In this document: positions 1 through 8,076 of the stretch, piece after piece | Layout of the letters: every line of letters begins with the position of its first letter | How positions within the stretch are numbered: the stretch's first letter is position 1 | DNA from: Oscillospiraceae bacterium | GTDB taxonomy: Bacteria; Bacillota; Clostridia; Oscillospirales; Ruminococcaceae | Assembly: GCA_021200565.1 (NCBI GenBank) | Contig: JAJQGJ010000003.1 | Span: 1 to 64,000, forward strand | DNA: 64,000 nt | Direction of reading: 5' to 3' | The notes under the pieces: model-generated | The model's input: the letters and a program-made list of their open reading frames with translations, nothing else | The model's database searches: none | What the model was told of the DNA's origin: nothing | Position numbers and translations under genes: made by a program

Positions 1-58
1 GGTTTCATACGGGTTCTCTTTAAATTACCTGTAAATACATTATACGAGGAGTAGTTAT

Positions 59-171
59 GGCTCCCCTGTCAAGGGGAGCTGTCAGCGAAGCTGACTGAGG
101 GGTGCTATTTCAGGCGAAGCCTGAAATAGCGTCGGCGCAGGAGGCATCAGCCTCCGTAGCCGACAAATTCG
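59..171. repeat. Repeat family 1, copy 1 (half element)
   Basis: The core pairs GGCTCCCC with GGGGAGCT and continues into a GTCAGCGAAGCTGAC hairpin and the GACTGAG tail typical of the family. Two further hairpins follow: one with arms around CAGGCGAAGCCTG, and one ending in GCCGAC. Only one half of the usual bipartite element is present. The nth reading frame on the opposite strand ends inside this copy, so the last residues of that protein are encoded by the repeat. Confidence 0.85.
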
Positions 172-782
172 CAATAATCCCGCAATGGGCACCCCTCGCA
201 TTTCGGCTTCCTCGCCGTGCAGGTGTCTCTTCCGAAATTCACGAGCCGGTGGCAGAAGTCGCTTGCACGGTCCATCGGGAGGATGGCTCTGAGCTCCATT
301 TCGGTTTTCAGCGGGTTGTCGGAGGTCGTGAGACCGAGCCTCCTACAGATTCTTATGCAATGTGTGTCGGTGACGACGGCGGGCTGGTGGTAGACGTCGC
401 CCATGATGAGATTTGCGGTTTTTCTCCCTACTCCGGGCAGAGCTGTCAATTCTTCGAGGGTATCTGGCACTTCGCCGCCATAGTTTTCCTCGAGCGCTTT
501 CGCAAGAGCCACGATGTCCCGGGCTTTCGTGTGATACAGCCCGCAGGAGCGTATGTAGGGCTCAACCTCCTCAGGCGTCGCCGCCGCAAAGGCTTCGATG
601 TTAGGAAATCTTTCAAAAAGCGCACCCGTGACCATATTGACCCTCGCATCTGTGCACTGCGCCGAAAGCCTGGTTGCAATCAGCAGCTCATGCGGCTTCT
701 GGTACACAAGAGAGCACTGCGCCCCGGGGTAAATCTCCTCCAAAATCTCAACTATCTTAAGAGCCTTATCGCTAAGTTCCAT
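147..782 (-). CDS. nth: Endonuclease III (DNA glycosylase/AP lyase)
   Basis: Base-excision repair enzyme that removes oxidised pyrimidines and cleaves the resulting abasic site. The 211-residue product has the helix-hairpin-helix LPGVGRKTAN with the catalytic lysine near residue 121, the catalytic aspartate in VVTDTHC near 139, and the C-terminal C-x6-C-x2-C-x5-C cluster (about residues 188-204) that binds a [4Fe-4S] centre. I chose the ATG at 782 because AGGTGA lies a few bases upstream; a TTG three bases earlier is possible. The last residues (VGYGG) and the stop codon lie in repeat copy 1, so the native C-terminus was probably replaced or extended by that repeat. The function is secure. 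Confidence 0.95.
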   Translation of the reverse strand: MELSDKALKIVEILEEIYPGAQCSLVYQKPHELLIATRLSAQCTDARVNMVTGALFERFPNIEAFAAATPEEVEPYIRSCGLYHTKARDIVALAKALEENYGGEVPDTLEELTALPGVGRKTANLIMGDVYHQPAVVTDTHCIRICRRLGLTTSDNPLKTEMELRAILPMDRASDFCHRLVNFGRDTCTARKPKCEGCPLRDYCEFVGYGG

Positions 783-864
783 CAAATCACCTCATTTAAT
801 CTGAAATAGTATAGCATACTTGGGGTTGCAAAATCAAGTGGTGGGGTGTATAATTGTAGGAAAC

Positions 865-1030
865 GCACTCCCTTCGGTCGTGCGCCCTCTCAGTCTGCCC
901 TGTGGGCAGCCAGCTCCCCAAAGGGGGAGCCGAGATTTGCGAGAGGATTAACTTGGCTCTCCCTCTGGGAGAGCTGTCAGCGAAGCTGACTGAGAGGGCG
1001 TGCGAAGCACGGTCGCCGCAAGGCGACAAT
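865..1030. repeat. Repeat family 1, copy 2 (full bipartite element)
   Basis: Complete element. An outer hairpin (GCACTCCC/TTCGG apex) is followed by CCCTCTCAGTC, a variable hairpin, CAGCTCCCC/GGGGAGCC, a spacer of about 25 bases, then the near-mirror half GGCTCTCCC/GGGAGAGCTG, a GTCAGCGAAGCTGAC hairpin and GACTGAGAGGG. Outer hairpins GTGCGAAGCAC and GTCGCCGCAAGGCGAC close the right side. It fills the gap between nth and the M28 peptidase and ends about 28 bases before that gene's start. Confidence 0.9.
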
Positions 1031-1057
1031 GCAAATATGATAAGGAGCCACAAAAAA

Positions 1058-2293
1058 ATGACCAAACGTGAAATTATGAGAATGTTCAGAGCAACGGAAT
1101 ATATCCGTGTCGGAGGAAGTGCGGAGGAGCTTAAGTGCGCTGAGTACATCAGGGACAGATGTGCAAGATTCGGCGGAGACGCTCATATCGAGCCGTTCAA
1201 GAGCGAGTTCGGCGACGTACATTCCGCTTCCCTCGTAATCGACGGCAAGGAAATTCCCTGCACCGGCTATGCTATGTGCGGAAGCGGCAGCGTTACTGCG
1301 CCCTTCGTCTATCTTCCGAACCTTGACAGGGCAAGCTTATCCACCGTCAGGGGCAAGATCGTCATGACCGACGGCGGCATGGGCTACTGGACCTATCAGG
1401 ATATTCTTGACAACGGCGCAGTCGGCTTCATCACCTATTCGGGCGACGTCCACTATGCTGACCACGACATCGACAAGAAAGAGCTTCGCTCCTTCGTCTC
1501 AAAGGGCAGAAAAATCTTAGGCGTCAATATCAACGCCAAGGACGCAGTGAAGCTCATGAAGGGCAACCCGAAGGAAGCCAGCATCTCAGTTGATCAGACC
1601 GAATATGAGGGCGAGAGCAGAAACGTCGTCATGGATCTTCCCGGCTACGGCGAGACGGACAGAACCATCATCTTCACCGCTCACTATGACTCGGTAATTC
1701 TTTCAAAGGGAATGTATGACAACATGTCAGGAAGTGTAGGAATCATGGCTCTTGCGGAGCATTTCGCAAAGACTCCACATCGTAACAACCTCCGCTTCGT
1801 ATGGTGCGGAAGCGAGGAGAGAGGTCTCTTCGGCTCAAAGGCTTACTGCGAGGATCACAAGGACGAGCTCGAGAAGATCGACCTCTGCATAAACCTTGAC
1901 ATGATCGGCTGCACAATGGGAAGATTCTTCGCCTGCTGCACGACTGAGGAAAAGCTTGTCGGATATATCGAGTACATGGCGCTTGAATCGGGCGTCAGCA
2001 TGAAGGTCAAGCAGGATGTTTACTCTAGCGACTCTACTCCGTTCGCTGACAACGGCGTTCCGGCAGTCAGCTTCGCCCGCCACTCCGGCAACTCGACTGC
2101 AACCATCCACAACCGCTATGACACTCTCGACATCATCAAGCCGGAAAACATGGTAGCCGACATCGAATTCATCCAGAAATTCGCAGAAAGAATGGCAAAC
2201 GCCATCGTCTGCCCGGTAGGAAGAGAGATTCCCGAAAACATCAAGGAAAAGCTCGACTTCTATCAGTGCAGAAAGAGAGATCCGAAGAGGTAA
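1058..2293 (+). CDS. M28-family zinc aminopeptidase
   Basis: Probable zinc-dependent aminopeptidase, 411 residues. Family M28 metal ligands are recognisable: His in FTAHYDSV, Asp in YDNMSGS, Glu in GSEERGLFGS (catalytic Glu-Glu pair), Asp in NLDMIG and His in IHNRYDT. The segment ahead of the first ligand, with its GxVGFITYSG stretch, looks like a protease-associated insert. There is no signal peptide from the chosen start, so it is likely cytoplasmic. I chose ATG 1058 because AAGGAG ends ten bases upstream; the frame is open upstream, but that part is repeat sequence. The stop codon is immediately followed by repeat copy 3. The exact peptide substrate cannot be read from the sequence. Confidence 0.85.
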   Translation: MTKREIMRMFRATEYIRVGGSAEELKCAEYIRDRCARFGGDAHIEPFKSEFGDVHSASLVIDGKEIPCTGYAMCGSGSVTAPFVYLPNLDRASLSTVRGKIVMTDGGMGYWTYQDILDNGAVGFITYSGDVHYADHDIDKKELRSFVSKGRKILGVNINAKDAVKLMKGNPKEASISVDQTEYEGESRNVVMDLPGYGETDRTIIFTAHYDSVILSKGMYDNMSGSVGIMALAEHFAKTPHRNNLRFVWCGSEERGLFGSKAYCEDHKDELEKIDLCINLDMIGCTMGRFFACCTTEEKLVGYIEYMALESGVSMKVKQDVYSSDSTPFADNGVPAVSFARHSGNSTATIHNRYDTLDIIKPENMVADIEFIQKFAERMANAIVCPVGREIPENIKEKLDFYQCRKRDPKR

Positions 2294-2442
2294 GCCCTCT
2301 CAGTCAGCCACTTCGTGGCTGCCAGCTCCCCCAGAGGGGGAGCCAAGATTTGAGCCTCACGAAAAGCTTTGATAGAACGTAATTCTCGCCTCTCCCTCCG
2401 GGAGAGGTGGATGCGCCGCAGGCGCAGACGGAGAGGGTTCGC
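2294..2442. repeat. Repeat family 1, copy 3
   Basis: Begins at the base after the TAA of the M28 peptidase. The left half has CCCTCTCAGTCAG, a CCACTTCGTGG hairpin and CAGCTCCCCC/GGGGGAGCC. The right half is more diverged (CTCTCCCTCCGGGAGAGG, then TGCGCCGCAGGCGCA and GGAGAGGG). The right variable hairpin carries a C(GCA)G apex. Confidence 0.85.
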
Positions 2443-2467
2443 AAAAACTTTTTATCATCAACGCAAT

Positions 2468-2521
2468 AATTCCTCCCCGTAAATTGTATTATAAGTAGAA
2501 ATACTATTTCGAGGAGGAATT
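2468..2521 (+). promoter_or_regulatory. Possible SD-sequestering inverted repeat and -10-like box
   Basis: AATTCCTCC (2468-2476) is the exact reverse complement of GGAGGAATT (2513-2521), which is the ribosome-binding site of the following gene. A transcript starting upstream of 2468 could hide its own Shine-Dalgarno sequence. A TATTAT/TATAAG stretch near 2487-2495 could instead be a -10 box, in which case the 5' arm would not be transcribed. The sequence does not decide between these. Confidence 0.4.
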
Positions 2522-2524
2522 GTT

Positions 2525-4528
2525 ATGAAAAAACTGCTATCGATTGTTTTAGCTGCGCTTGTGGTCGTTTCCTGCCTGTCTCTGACGGCGTTCGCAAGCG
2601 AGGATGCTTCGCTTGAGGCTGTTGCCGGGGACTGCAAGGTCACTCTTTCGTGGGATGACACCGACGATGAAAGCTATACAGTCTACTGGAAGCGGTCAAG
2701 CTCTGAAACCTGGAAGCTTGCCGGGACGGTTTCGAAAAACAAGGTCAACATCACCGGGCTCACTAACGGCGTCAGCTATGACTTCAGAGTTAAGATTGGC
2801 GACGGGTTTACTGAGATCGTGACGGCAGTGCCGGCTGGCGAGACTGTGGCGATACTTGAGTACTACGGCGACGGCGTCTATTCGGAGTATACCATCTCCG
2901 ACGAAAGCTCCGCCGAAAAGCTGATTTTAGCCTATGAGTCGCTTGAATACAACACCTCGGAAGCGGACGGCAAAATTGCCTCTCCCTACTACAAGGTCAT
3001 TCTTTCCGACTACTACGGCGATTTCGAGCTCTATGTGTCGTCTGAGAACCTGATTCTCCTTGATGACGGATACTGTTCCCCTGACGACGGCACCGATTAT
3101 TACAGTCTTCTTTCGGACGTTGCAAACTCCCTCACTCCCACAGTTTCGGTTGAGATGCCCTGCTCGGCGGACGATTTCGACTATATCACCATCGAGCATG
3201 ACGAGGAGGGCGACGGGTTGACAACGACCTTTACCAACGAAACCCTTAAGGTAAACTCGTACCTTGCTCTTTATTATTCTCTTGAATACATCACCGAACC
3301 CACAGATGCGGAGCTTGTGAACGAAGCGTTTATGGGAATAGACACCATCAGCTTTGAGCTTGACGGCGAGAGCCACTATTTCTCCATCGACTGCTTCGCC
3401 ACAGTCACCTGGGACGGCGCAGATGGAAATTACACCTTCTCAGGTCAAAACGGCACGTTTGCCGCTGCTTCCGGCTATGCCTATTACGATCAGTTTGAGA
3501 GGCTCATAAAGCTTGAGGAGTTTGATTCCGAAGTGACCGGCACAGCGACTCTTGAATTCGTTTCCGGAAAAAATTCAGAGACCTACGAAACAAGCGACCC
3601 TGACGACCTCGACAATCTTCGGATCATCTGCGAGTCGCTCGAACATAACACCGAATCCTCTGACGAAGCCCTCGGCGACAGCTACTGCAGGGTGACACTG
3701 ACCGTGGACGGCGAGGAAACTGAGTTCCTGGTTTCCGAAAGCAACATAATCTCGCTTGGCGGGAAGGCTTTTTCGGCAAAATACGGCACCGACTACTATT
3801 CTGAGCTCTCAGAGATTGCAGAGGCATCCCAGAAGCAGTACAGAGGCATGACAGTCAAGTATTACGGCTCCCGTGACGGACAGGATACGATAAAAATCGA
3901 GGATGAAGAGATTATAGAATACCTCGTTTCCCTCTGCGGAACTCTTGAGGAGGTCACTGAACCCACCGACGAAGCCTTCACCCGTCCCGATTTCTTCATC
4001 ATCAGCTATCGTGACAATGGAGTGGAGATGGAGTTCTATCTCAACAAAGACAACCTCGTGCAGTCTGAAACCCTTGGCGACGGAACCTTCGCCATGACCG
4101 ACGGGAAGGATTACTATTCCGAGATGAAGGAGGTAGTTTTCTACTATCCCACTTATGTTGTCAAGCAGGTTGTCGGAGAGCTTTCTCTTGAACCCCGGTA
4201 CACTGTTGATGACCTTGACGAGATATATGCAACCGAAACGTATTATTCTGAGGAGTGCATCGAGGAAGACTGGTCAATAATCGAGGATGAGCAGGCAAAA
4301 GCCGAGCTTCTTGATATGTACTATGCCTTGGAGCAGCTCACCGAGCCCACGGATGAAACGATGGAAAGAGTGGTAACAAGAGGAATCGTCTTCTATGTCG
4401 ACGGCACCAAATACTCGTTCACCCTTGACGAAAATAACATCATCACCTGGTACTCAGCCGACGGCGGATGCTATAGGTTCACCGATGACAGAGTGGACTA
4501 TTATGCAGCACTGAAGAGGTTTTTGTGA
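2525..4528 (+). CDS. Secreted Fn3 protein with five related C-terminal repeats
   Basis: Exported protein of unknown function, 667 residues. It has a clear signal peptide (MKKLL, hydrophobic core, cleavage near AFAS) and then a fibronectin type III-like domain at about residues 27-100 (SWDDTDDESYTVYWK, TGLTNGVSYDFRV). The rest is about five diverged repeats of 90-130 residues. Each has a Y-[SA]-LE-x-[NTI]-T-E opening and most close with a GTDYYSxL-type motif; the intervening strands are acidic and aromatic. No anchor or sorting signal is visible, so it may be released or bound non-covalently. The start follows a strong GGAGGAATT site. I do not recognise the repeat family. Confidence 0.7.
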   Translation: MKKLLSIVLAALVVVSCLSLTAFASEDASLEAVAGDCKVTLSWDDTDDESYTVYWKRSSSETWKLAGTVSKNKVNITGLTNGVSYDFRVKIGDGFTEIVTAVPAGETVAILEYYGDGVYSEYTISDESSAEKLILAYESLEYNTSEADGKIASPYYKVILSDYYGDFELYVSSENLILLDDGYCSPDDGTDYYSLLSDVANSLTPTVSVEMPCSADDFDYITIEHDEEGDGLTTTFTNETLKVNSYLALYYSLEYITEPTDAELVNEAFMGIDTISFELDGESHYFSIDCFATVTWDGADGNYTFSGQNGTFAAASGYAYYDQFERLIKLEEFDSEVTGTATLEFVSGKNSETYETSDPDDLDNLRIICESLEHNTESSDEALGDSYCRVTLTVDGEETEFLVSESNIISLGGKAFSAKYGTDYYSELSEIAEASQKQYRGMTVKYYGSRDGQDTIKIEDEEIIEYLVSLCGTLEEVTEPTDEAFTRPDFFIISYRDNGVEMEFYLNKDNLVQSETLGDGTFAMTDGKDYYSEMKEVVFYYPTYVVKQVVGELSLEPRYTVDDLDEIYATETYYSEECIEEDWSIIEDEQAKAELLDMYYALEQLTEPTDETMERVVTRGIVFYVDGTKYSFTLDENNIITWYSADGGCYRFTDDRVDYYAALKRFL

Positions 4529-4583
4529 GGGGACAGGGATACGTCTGAATAGAATATACGAAAAGCTGTTACGCTTTTTTCGG

Positions 4584-4631
4584 AAAATGCAACTAAAAAC
4601 AGTTGCATTTTTCTTTGCTGCATGGTATAAT
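4584..4631 (+). promoter_or_regulatory. hicAB promoter with palindromic operator
   Basis: TTGCAT (4603-4608) and TATAAT (4626-4631) are spaced by 17 bases. An inverted repeat with arms AAAATGCAACT and AGTTGCATTTT (4584-4611) overlaps the -35 box. It is placed like an autoregulatory operator for the HicB antitoxin; it could also act as a weak terminator for the gene upstream. Confidence 0.65.
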
Positions 4632-4660
4632 ACCTGTAGAAGAAAAAGGACGGTGCAGTT

Positions 4661-4915
4661 ATGGGGCAAAAAGAAAAACTTATTCTGAAGCTCAAATCAA
4701 AGCCAAAGGACTTTACTTTTGAGGAAGCCGAGCGGCTTCTCGGATTCTTTGGATACGAGCGTTCAGACAAAGGCAGAACCAGCGGTTCAAGAGTTATGTT
4801 TTACTGCGAGGGTCGTGCGCCAATCTTGCTCCACAAACCGCATCCGAGAAAAGAATTACTGGAATATCAGGTCAAGCAGTTGGTTGAGTCACTGACTGAG
4901 GAGGGTCTTATATGA
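4661..4915 (+). CDS. hicA: HicA-family toxin (mRNA interferase-like)
   Basis: 84-residue small basic protein of the HicA double-stranded-RNA-binding fold, first gene of a hicA-hicB pair. The order (toxin first), the four-base overlap with the next gene and the sequence pattern (GRTSGSRVMF, then LLHKPHPRKELLEYQVKQLV) fit the family. In characterised HicA toxins a histidine follows the Gly-Ser of this motif and is needed for RNA cleavage. Here an arginine stands at that place, so the catalytic arrangement may differ or activity may be reduced. It has its own promoter just upstream. Confidence 0.75.
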   Translation: MGQKEKLILKLKSKPKDFTFEEAERLLGFFGYERSDKGRTSGSRVMFYCEGRAPILLHKPHPRKELLEYQVKQLVESLTEEGLI

Positions 4916-5253
4916 GCAATACTATGAAATACAAGGACTATATCGGAAGCGTGGAGTTCTCTGAAAGCGACGGCGTCTTCTTTGGAAAGGTCATGGGAAT
5001 CCGTGCACTTATTTCCTATGAGGGAGAGACGGCGAAAGACCTTGTTGAAGATTTTCACGAAGCTGTCGATGATTACCTCATACTCTGTGAAGAAAAAGGC
5101 ATCGAGCCGGAAAAGGCATACAAGGGCAGCTTCAATGTGAGGATTTCTCCTGAGCTCCACCGCAGTGCCGCAGTATATGCTGCTGCACACAACATGAGCC
5201 TCAACAGCTTTGTTGAGACAGCAGTTAATCATGAACTCCGAGGAAACGCATAA
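4912..5253 (+). CDS. hicB: HicB-family antitoxin
   Basis: 113-residue antitoxin partner of the preceding HicA. The N-terminal half is the degenerate RNase H-like HicB fold (DYIGSVEFSESDGVFFGKV, then a long helix with DLVEDFHEAVDDYL). The C-terminal part (FNVRISPELHRSAAVYAAAHNMSLNSFVETAV) is a ribbon-helix-helix DNA-binding segment, expected to bind the palindrome over the shared promoter. It overlaps hicA by four bases (ATGA), indicating coupled translation. A bidirectional terminator follows. Confidence 0.85.
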   Translation: MSNTMKYKDYIGSVEFSESDGVFFGKVMGIRALISYEGETAKDLVEDFHEAVDDYLILCEEKGIEPEKAYKGSFNVRISPELHRSAAVYAAAHNMSLNSFVETAVNHELRGNA

Positions 5254-5281
5254 AAAATATCAAACGTCAGACGTATATAAC

Positions 5282-5316
5282 AAAAAAGCACATCCCTTTT
5301 GGAATGTGCCTTTTTT
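5282..5316. terminator. Bidirectional terminator between hicB and tRNA-Glu
   Basis: AAAAAAGCACAT pairs with ATGTGCCTTTTTT around a short TCCCTTTTGGA centre, with a T-run on the plus strand and an A-run on the other side. It separates the convergent hicAB and tRNA transcripts. Confidence 0.85.
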
Positions 5317-5390
5317 GGTGACCCGTACGAGAATTGAACTCATATCTCCGCCGTGAAAGGGCGGTGTCTTAACCTTTTGACCAACGGGCC
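5316..5390 (-). tRNA. tRNA-Glu (anticodon TTC)
   Basis: On the minus strand the acceptor GGCCCGT pairs with ACGGGTC followed by ACCA. The anticodon stem CCGCC/GGCGG encloses CTTTCAC (anticodon TTC), and the T-arm contains GTTCAATTC. CCA is encoded. It lies directly downstream of tRNA-Met with no gap and is probably co-transcribed from the promoter at 5485-5513. Confidence 0.95.
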
Positions 5391-5467
5391 TGGTGGCTGT
5401 AACTGGATTCGAACCGGTGACAACTCGGGTATGAACCGAGTGCTCTAGCCAACTGAGCTATACAGCC
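5391..5467 (-). tRNA. tRNA-Met (anticodon CAT, elongator type)
   Basis: The acceptor GGCTGTA pairs with TACAGCC followed by ACCA, and the T-arm GGTTCGAATCC is canonical. The anticodon arm CTCGG-TTCATAC-CCGAG gives CAT. The anticodon stem lacks the three consecutive G-C pairs of initiator tRNA and does not match the tRNA-Ile2 pattern, so elongator methionine is the best call. Confidence 0.9.
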
Positions 5468-5484
5468 ATATTCACGACTTGTAT

Positions 5485-5513
5485 ATTATAATAAAAACTT
5501 TCGGATTTGTCAA
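5485..5513 (-). promoter_or_regulatory. Promoter of the tRNA-Met/tRNA-Glu operon
   Basis: Read on the minus strand: TTGACA (5508-5513), a 17-base spacer and TATAAT (5485-5490), about 18 bases before the tRNA-Met 5' end. Confidence 0.8.
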
Positions 5514-5573
5514 TACCTAAAACAGAAAAAGTTTTGAAAATCGCAAATTCTGTCCTTTACCTTCTCTGAAAGT

Positions 5574-6209
5574 CTACCCCCTCACCATCCTGTAAAGCCT
5601 CCTTGAGGCTTCCCTTATGACGGCGATTCTGCCGCCGCAGTCGTCGAGGTAGGGGTCATCGCCCCAGGATGTGCGCCGAAGGAGCTGCAGTGCGGTTCCC
5701 TCTCTCATTTCATAGCCGCAGGCGGCGAGCTCGTTTTCAAGGGAATCAAGCCCGACACGCTTCTTATGGTCTTCAAACAGAATCCCGCCATAGACCAGCG
5801 TGTCCCGGACAAATTCGACGCAGGTGAACGCCTTTTTCCGAAGGAAGCGCCGTCCGAACATATATGTGCCGCAGGAGATGAAGTTATAGACATAGTCGTC
5901 CCGTGAGGCGAGCATCTCGGAAATGTGCGACTTTATCAGCTCATACGTCTCGATGTCGACGTCGATCCGATAAGCCCTGACGAGCGTTCGTCCGGTCATC
6001 AGATACCTTTTCGGCGACTCGCAGACAAGCCCGCTTATTGTCGGATGATCTATGTAAAGCCTTGAAAACGAATAAAATGTCTTCATCCCGTCCAAAGAAA
6101 TAGCCGCATGGTTGAACCGATGCCGGGTTATTGTGCGGATAAACCGCCCGGTTTTCAGGTCGGTGGCGAAAAATACTATAAATACAGGTTTGGTCAGTAT
6201 TGGGAACAT
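5574..6209 (-). CDS. Permuted papain-like (YiiX/NlpC-P60 type) protein
   Basis: 211-residue protein with the signature of circularly permuted NlpC/P60-like enzymes. An N-terminal His lies in HRFNHAAISL (about residue 34), and the candidate nucleophile Cys comes later in AFTCVEFVRDTL (about 129). The region between carries aromatic/basic segments (TFYSFSRLYIDHP). It is probably a cysteine peptidase, amidase or acyltransferase; the substrate cannot be told. There is no signal peptide. AAAGG lies seven bases before the ATG. It is single-gene and downstream of repeat copy 4. Moderate confidence in the fold, low in function. Confidence 0.55.
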   Translation of the reverse strand: MFPILTKPVFIVFFATDLKTGRFIRTITRHRFNHAAISLDGMKTFYSFSRLYIDHPTISGLVCESPKRYLMTGRTLVRAYRIDVDIETYELIKSHISEMLASRDDYVYNFISCGTYMFGRRFLRKKAFTCVEFVRDTLVYGGILFEDHKKRVGLDSLENELAACGYEMREGTALQLLRRTSWGDDPYLDDCGGRIAVIREASRRLYRMVRG

Positions 6210-6250
6210 GATAAGCCTTTCTTTCAGTAACTATTTGGATAATAGCTGAT

Positions 6251-6434
6251 TGTCGCCTGCGGCGACCGACGGCTTGCGCCGTCGCCCTCTCAGTCGCCTA
6301 CGGCGCCAGCTCCCCCAAAGGGGGAGCTAAGTTAGTGCTCCATAAAAAGCTTTTGTGAGGCTCAAATCTCGGCTCTCCCTCTGGGAGAGCTGTCATGCGA
6401 AGCATGACTGAGAGGGTGCGAGCCGCAGGCGAGC
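6251..6434. repeat. Repeat family 1, copy 4
   Basis: Full bipartite element. It has outer hairpins GTCGCCTGCGGCGAC and GACGGCTTGCGCCGTC, CCCTCTCAGTCGCC, AGCTCCCCC/GGGGGAGCT, a spacer, GGCTCTCCC/GGGAGAGCTGTC, a CATGCGAAGCATG hairpin, GACTGAGAGGG, and a final partly paired GAGCCGCAGGCGAGC. It fills the gap between two minus-strand genes. Confidence 0.9.
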
Positions 6435-6455
6435 TTATTGCGCATAGAAGCTATT

Positions 6456-7688
6456 TCATAACTTCCGAATTAATCGTGCTTCTAAATAATATCTCTTATC
6501 CTCCGCATGCCCCATCGAAAAGGTTTTCCGGGGAAGCGCACCGTCGTGGATGACTGCGGGGAAGAGGTCTGACTTATCCATCGGGTCAAGGATGAAGCCG
6601 ACGGAATTTTCAGACTTAGCAAGGGTCTTAAGAACTTCTTCGCCGTGGATATAGTCGATCTCGCCGCCGAATTCGCTGAGATATTCGTCAAGGAAGGTCT
6701 GCAAGCTCCCGACTGCAAGCTTTGAAAGCGGGTTGTGGATAGTAAGAGTCTGTTCAGAACCACCGGTGACGACAGTTACCTTCTGACCGTCGCCGGTTTC
6801 GGAAGTCCCGAGCGCTTCATTCATCTTTTCAAGAAGATGCCCGGGGTCGACGCCAGTGACAATTCTATGGATCGCCTCGAACTGAAGAGCCGGGGAGTGA
6901 AGGTTGACAATCTCGCAGAGGGCATACCTCGCCGGGTGGTTCGAGAAATCGACTCCCGGATTCTCACGCTTCAGGCGCTCATAGTGCTCCTTGGCTGTGG
7001 CGAGAGAATGGTTTCCGTCGCCCATTGCAAAGAGGAGATCACTCTTTTCCGAGAGGCTTCCAAGCGCTGAATCCACCGCCGAAATCTCTTCATCCTCAAG
7101 AAGATACCCCGAAATGCTGCCGCCGCCCTGCATGAGGTTGAAATCATAGAGCTTTCTTAGCTCCGGAATCTTATGAGAAAGCGGCTCGATGACCGTTTTC
7201 TCGGGATCGTCTATAAGAATCATTATATGCGGAAGCTCCAAAGCCGCATTCTCACGGATTCTGAGCCTTGGTGGAATCCGCTCCGCAACAGTCGCTTCGG
7301 TTGCTCTTATCTGAGACGAGGAACCGGCGTGGTAGTCATACTGTTCAAGATCAACCGCACCGACAATGCCTTCCCTGAGTCTCCCGTCCGACTGAACCCG
7401 TCTGACATAGACCATCGAATTCTCAAACTCCCGGAAGATTCCGGCTGCGAGATAGCTTTCGATATTCTCGTTGATCCTGGAGATTCTGGCGTCGGTGTCC
7501 GGCTTTCCGAGACAGATTTCCGGCAAAACGAGCCGAAGAGTTGACGGCGAAGCTCCGACAATCCTTTCGGTCTTCTCCCAATACCCCGGCTCCCCGGTAA
7601 ACTGATCGCAAGCGACAACCGCCCACTTTGTCATGTCGATATTTTCAGCAGGCAGAAGAATATCCGCCGGATGGAAAGCTGTTAGCAT
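6456..7688 (-). CDS. DUF1015 family protein
   Basis: 410-residue protein of the DUF1015 family, whose biochemical role is not established. Recognisable parts are the N-terminal ADILLPAENIDMTKWAVVACDQFTGEP, a central MGDGNHSLATAKEHYERLK motif and the C-terminal DKSDLFPAVIHDGALPRKTFSMG. I chose the ATG at 7688, preceded by AAGGAGCAACC; the frame is open for another 63 codons upstream, but that stretch covers the promoter region of the divergent antitoxin gene. Its nearest upstream neighbour is the divergent Phd-ParE/RelE pair. Confidence 0.8.
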   Translation of the reverse strand: MLTAFHPADILLPAENIDMTKWAVVACDQFTGEPGYWEKTERIVGASPSTLRLVLPEICLGKPDTDARISRINENIESYLAAGIFREFENSMVYVRRVQSDGRLREGIVGAVDLEQYDYHAGSSSQIRATEATVAERIPPRLRIRENAALELPHIMILIDDPEKTVIEPLSHKIPELRKLYDFNLMQGGGSISGYLLEDEEISAVDSALGSLSEKSDLLFAMGDGNHSLATAKEHYERLKRENPGVDFSNHPARYALCEIVNLHSPALQFEAIHRIVTGVDPGHLLEKMNEALGTSETGDGQKVTVVTGGSEQTLTIHNPLSKLAVGSLQTFLDEYLSEFGGEIDYIHGEEVLKTLAKSENSVGFILDPMDKSDLFPAVIHDGALPRKTFSMGHAEDKRYYLEARLIRKL

Positions 7689-7718
7689 ATGGTTGCTCCT
7701 TAAAAATAAAATTTCCTC

Positions 7719-7747
7719 TTGTAATCGTGGACGAATTATGGTATAAT
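7719..7747 (+). promoter_or_regulatory. Promoter of the Phd-ParE/RelE pair
   Basis: TTGTAA (7719-7724), a 17-base spacer and TATAAT (7742-7747). TTATGGTATAATAAAGCCATAA around the -10 box is an imperfect inverted repeat (TTATGG/CCATAA) that could be the antitoxin operator. Confidence 0.65.
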
Positions 7748-7782
7748 AAAGCCATAATAATTCCAACATGGAGGTATGGATT

Positions 7783-8076
7783 ATGGTTTTGCCAAAAGTA
7801 ATTCCGATTAATGAACTCAAAAATACAGCACAGATTTCGAAAACGTGTGAAGAGAGCGATGTTCCAATAGTCATCACGAAAAATGGCTATGGCAAAATGG
7901 TTCTCATGAGCGTTGATCTCTATGAACGAGAAATGGCAGAAGCTGAACTTGCTGGGCTGATCAATGAAGCTGTTGAGGACGAAGAAAACGGTGCTCCCTG
8001 GATTGACGGAGATGAATTATTTGCATCAATGAGGGAAAAGTACGGTGAACCCAAGAAGGAGAAGTATGGTGCCTGA
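7783..8076 (+). CDS. Phd/YefM-family antitoxin
   Basis: 97-residue antitoxin, first gene of a two-gene toxin-antitoxin pair. The N-terminal half (IPINELKNTAQISKTCEESDVPIVITKNGYGKMVLMS) is the Phd/YefM DNA-binding fold. The acidic C-terminal half (INEAVEDEENGAPWIDGDELFASM) is the flexible toxin-binding part. I chose ATG 7783 because GGAGG (7770-7774) stands eight bases upstream; a longer start at 7768 would overlap that site. It overlaps the toxin gene by 11 bases. It probably represses its own promoter. Confidence 0.85.
   Translation: MVLPKVIPINELKNTAQISKTCEESDVPIVITKNGYGKMVLMSVDLYEREMAEAELAGLINEAVEDEENGAPWIDGDELFASMREKYGEPKKEKYGA

Noticed and set aside
102-809. Plus-strand open frame of 235 codons across nth
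   Set aside because: It is antisense to a well-conserved endonuclease III with all catalytic and Fe-S residues, and its product has no recognisable motif.
6456-7877. Longer start of the DUF1015 gene at 7877
   Set aside because: The extra 63 residues overlap the divergent antitoxin promoter and gene, while a good ribosome-binding site stands before the ATG at 7688.
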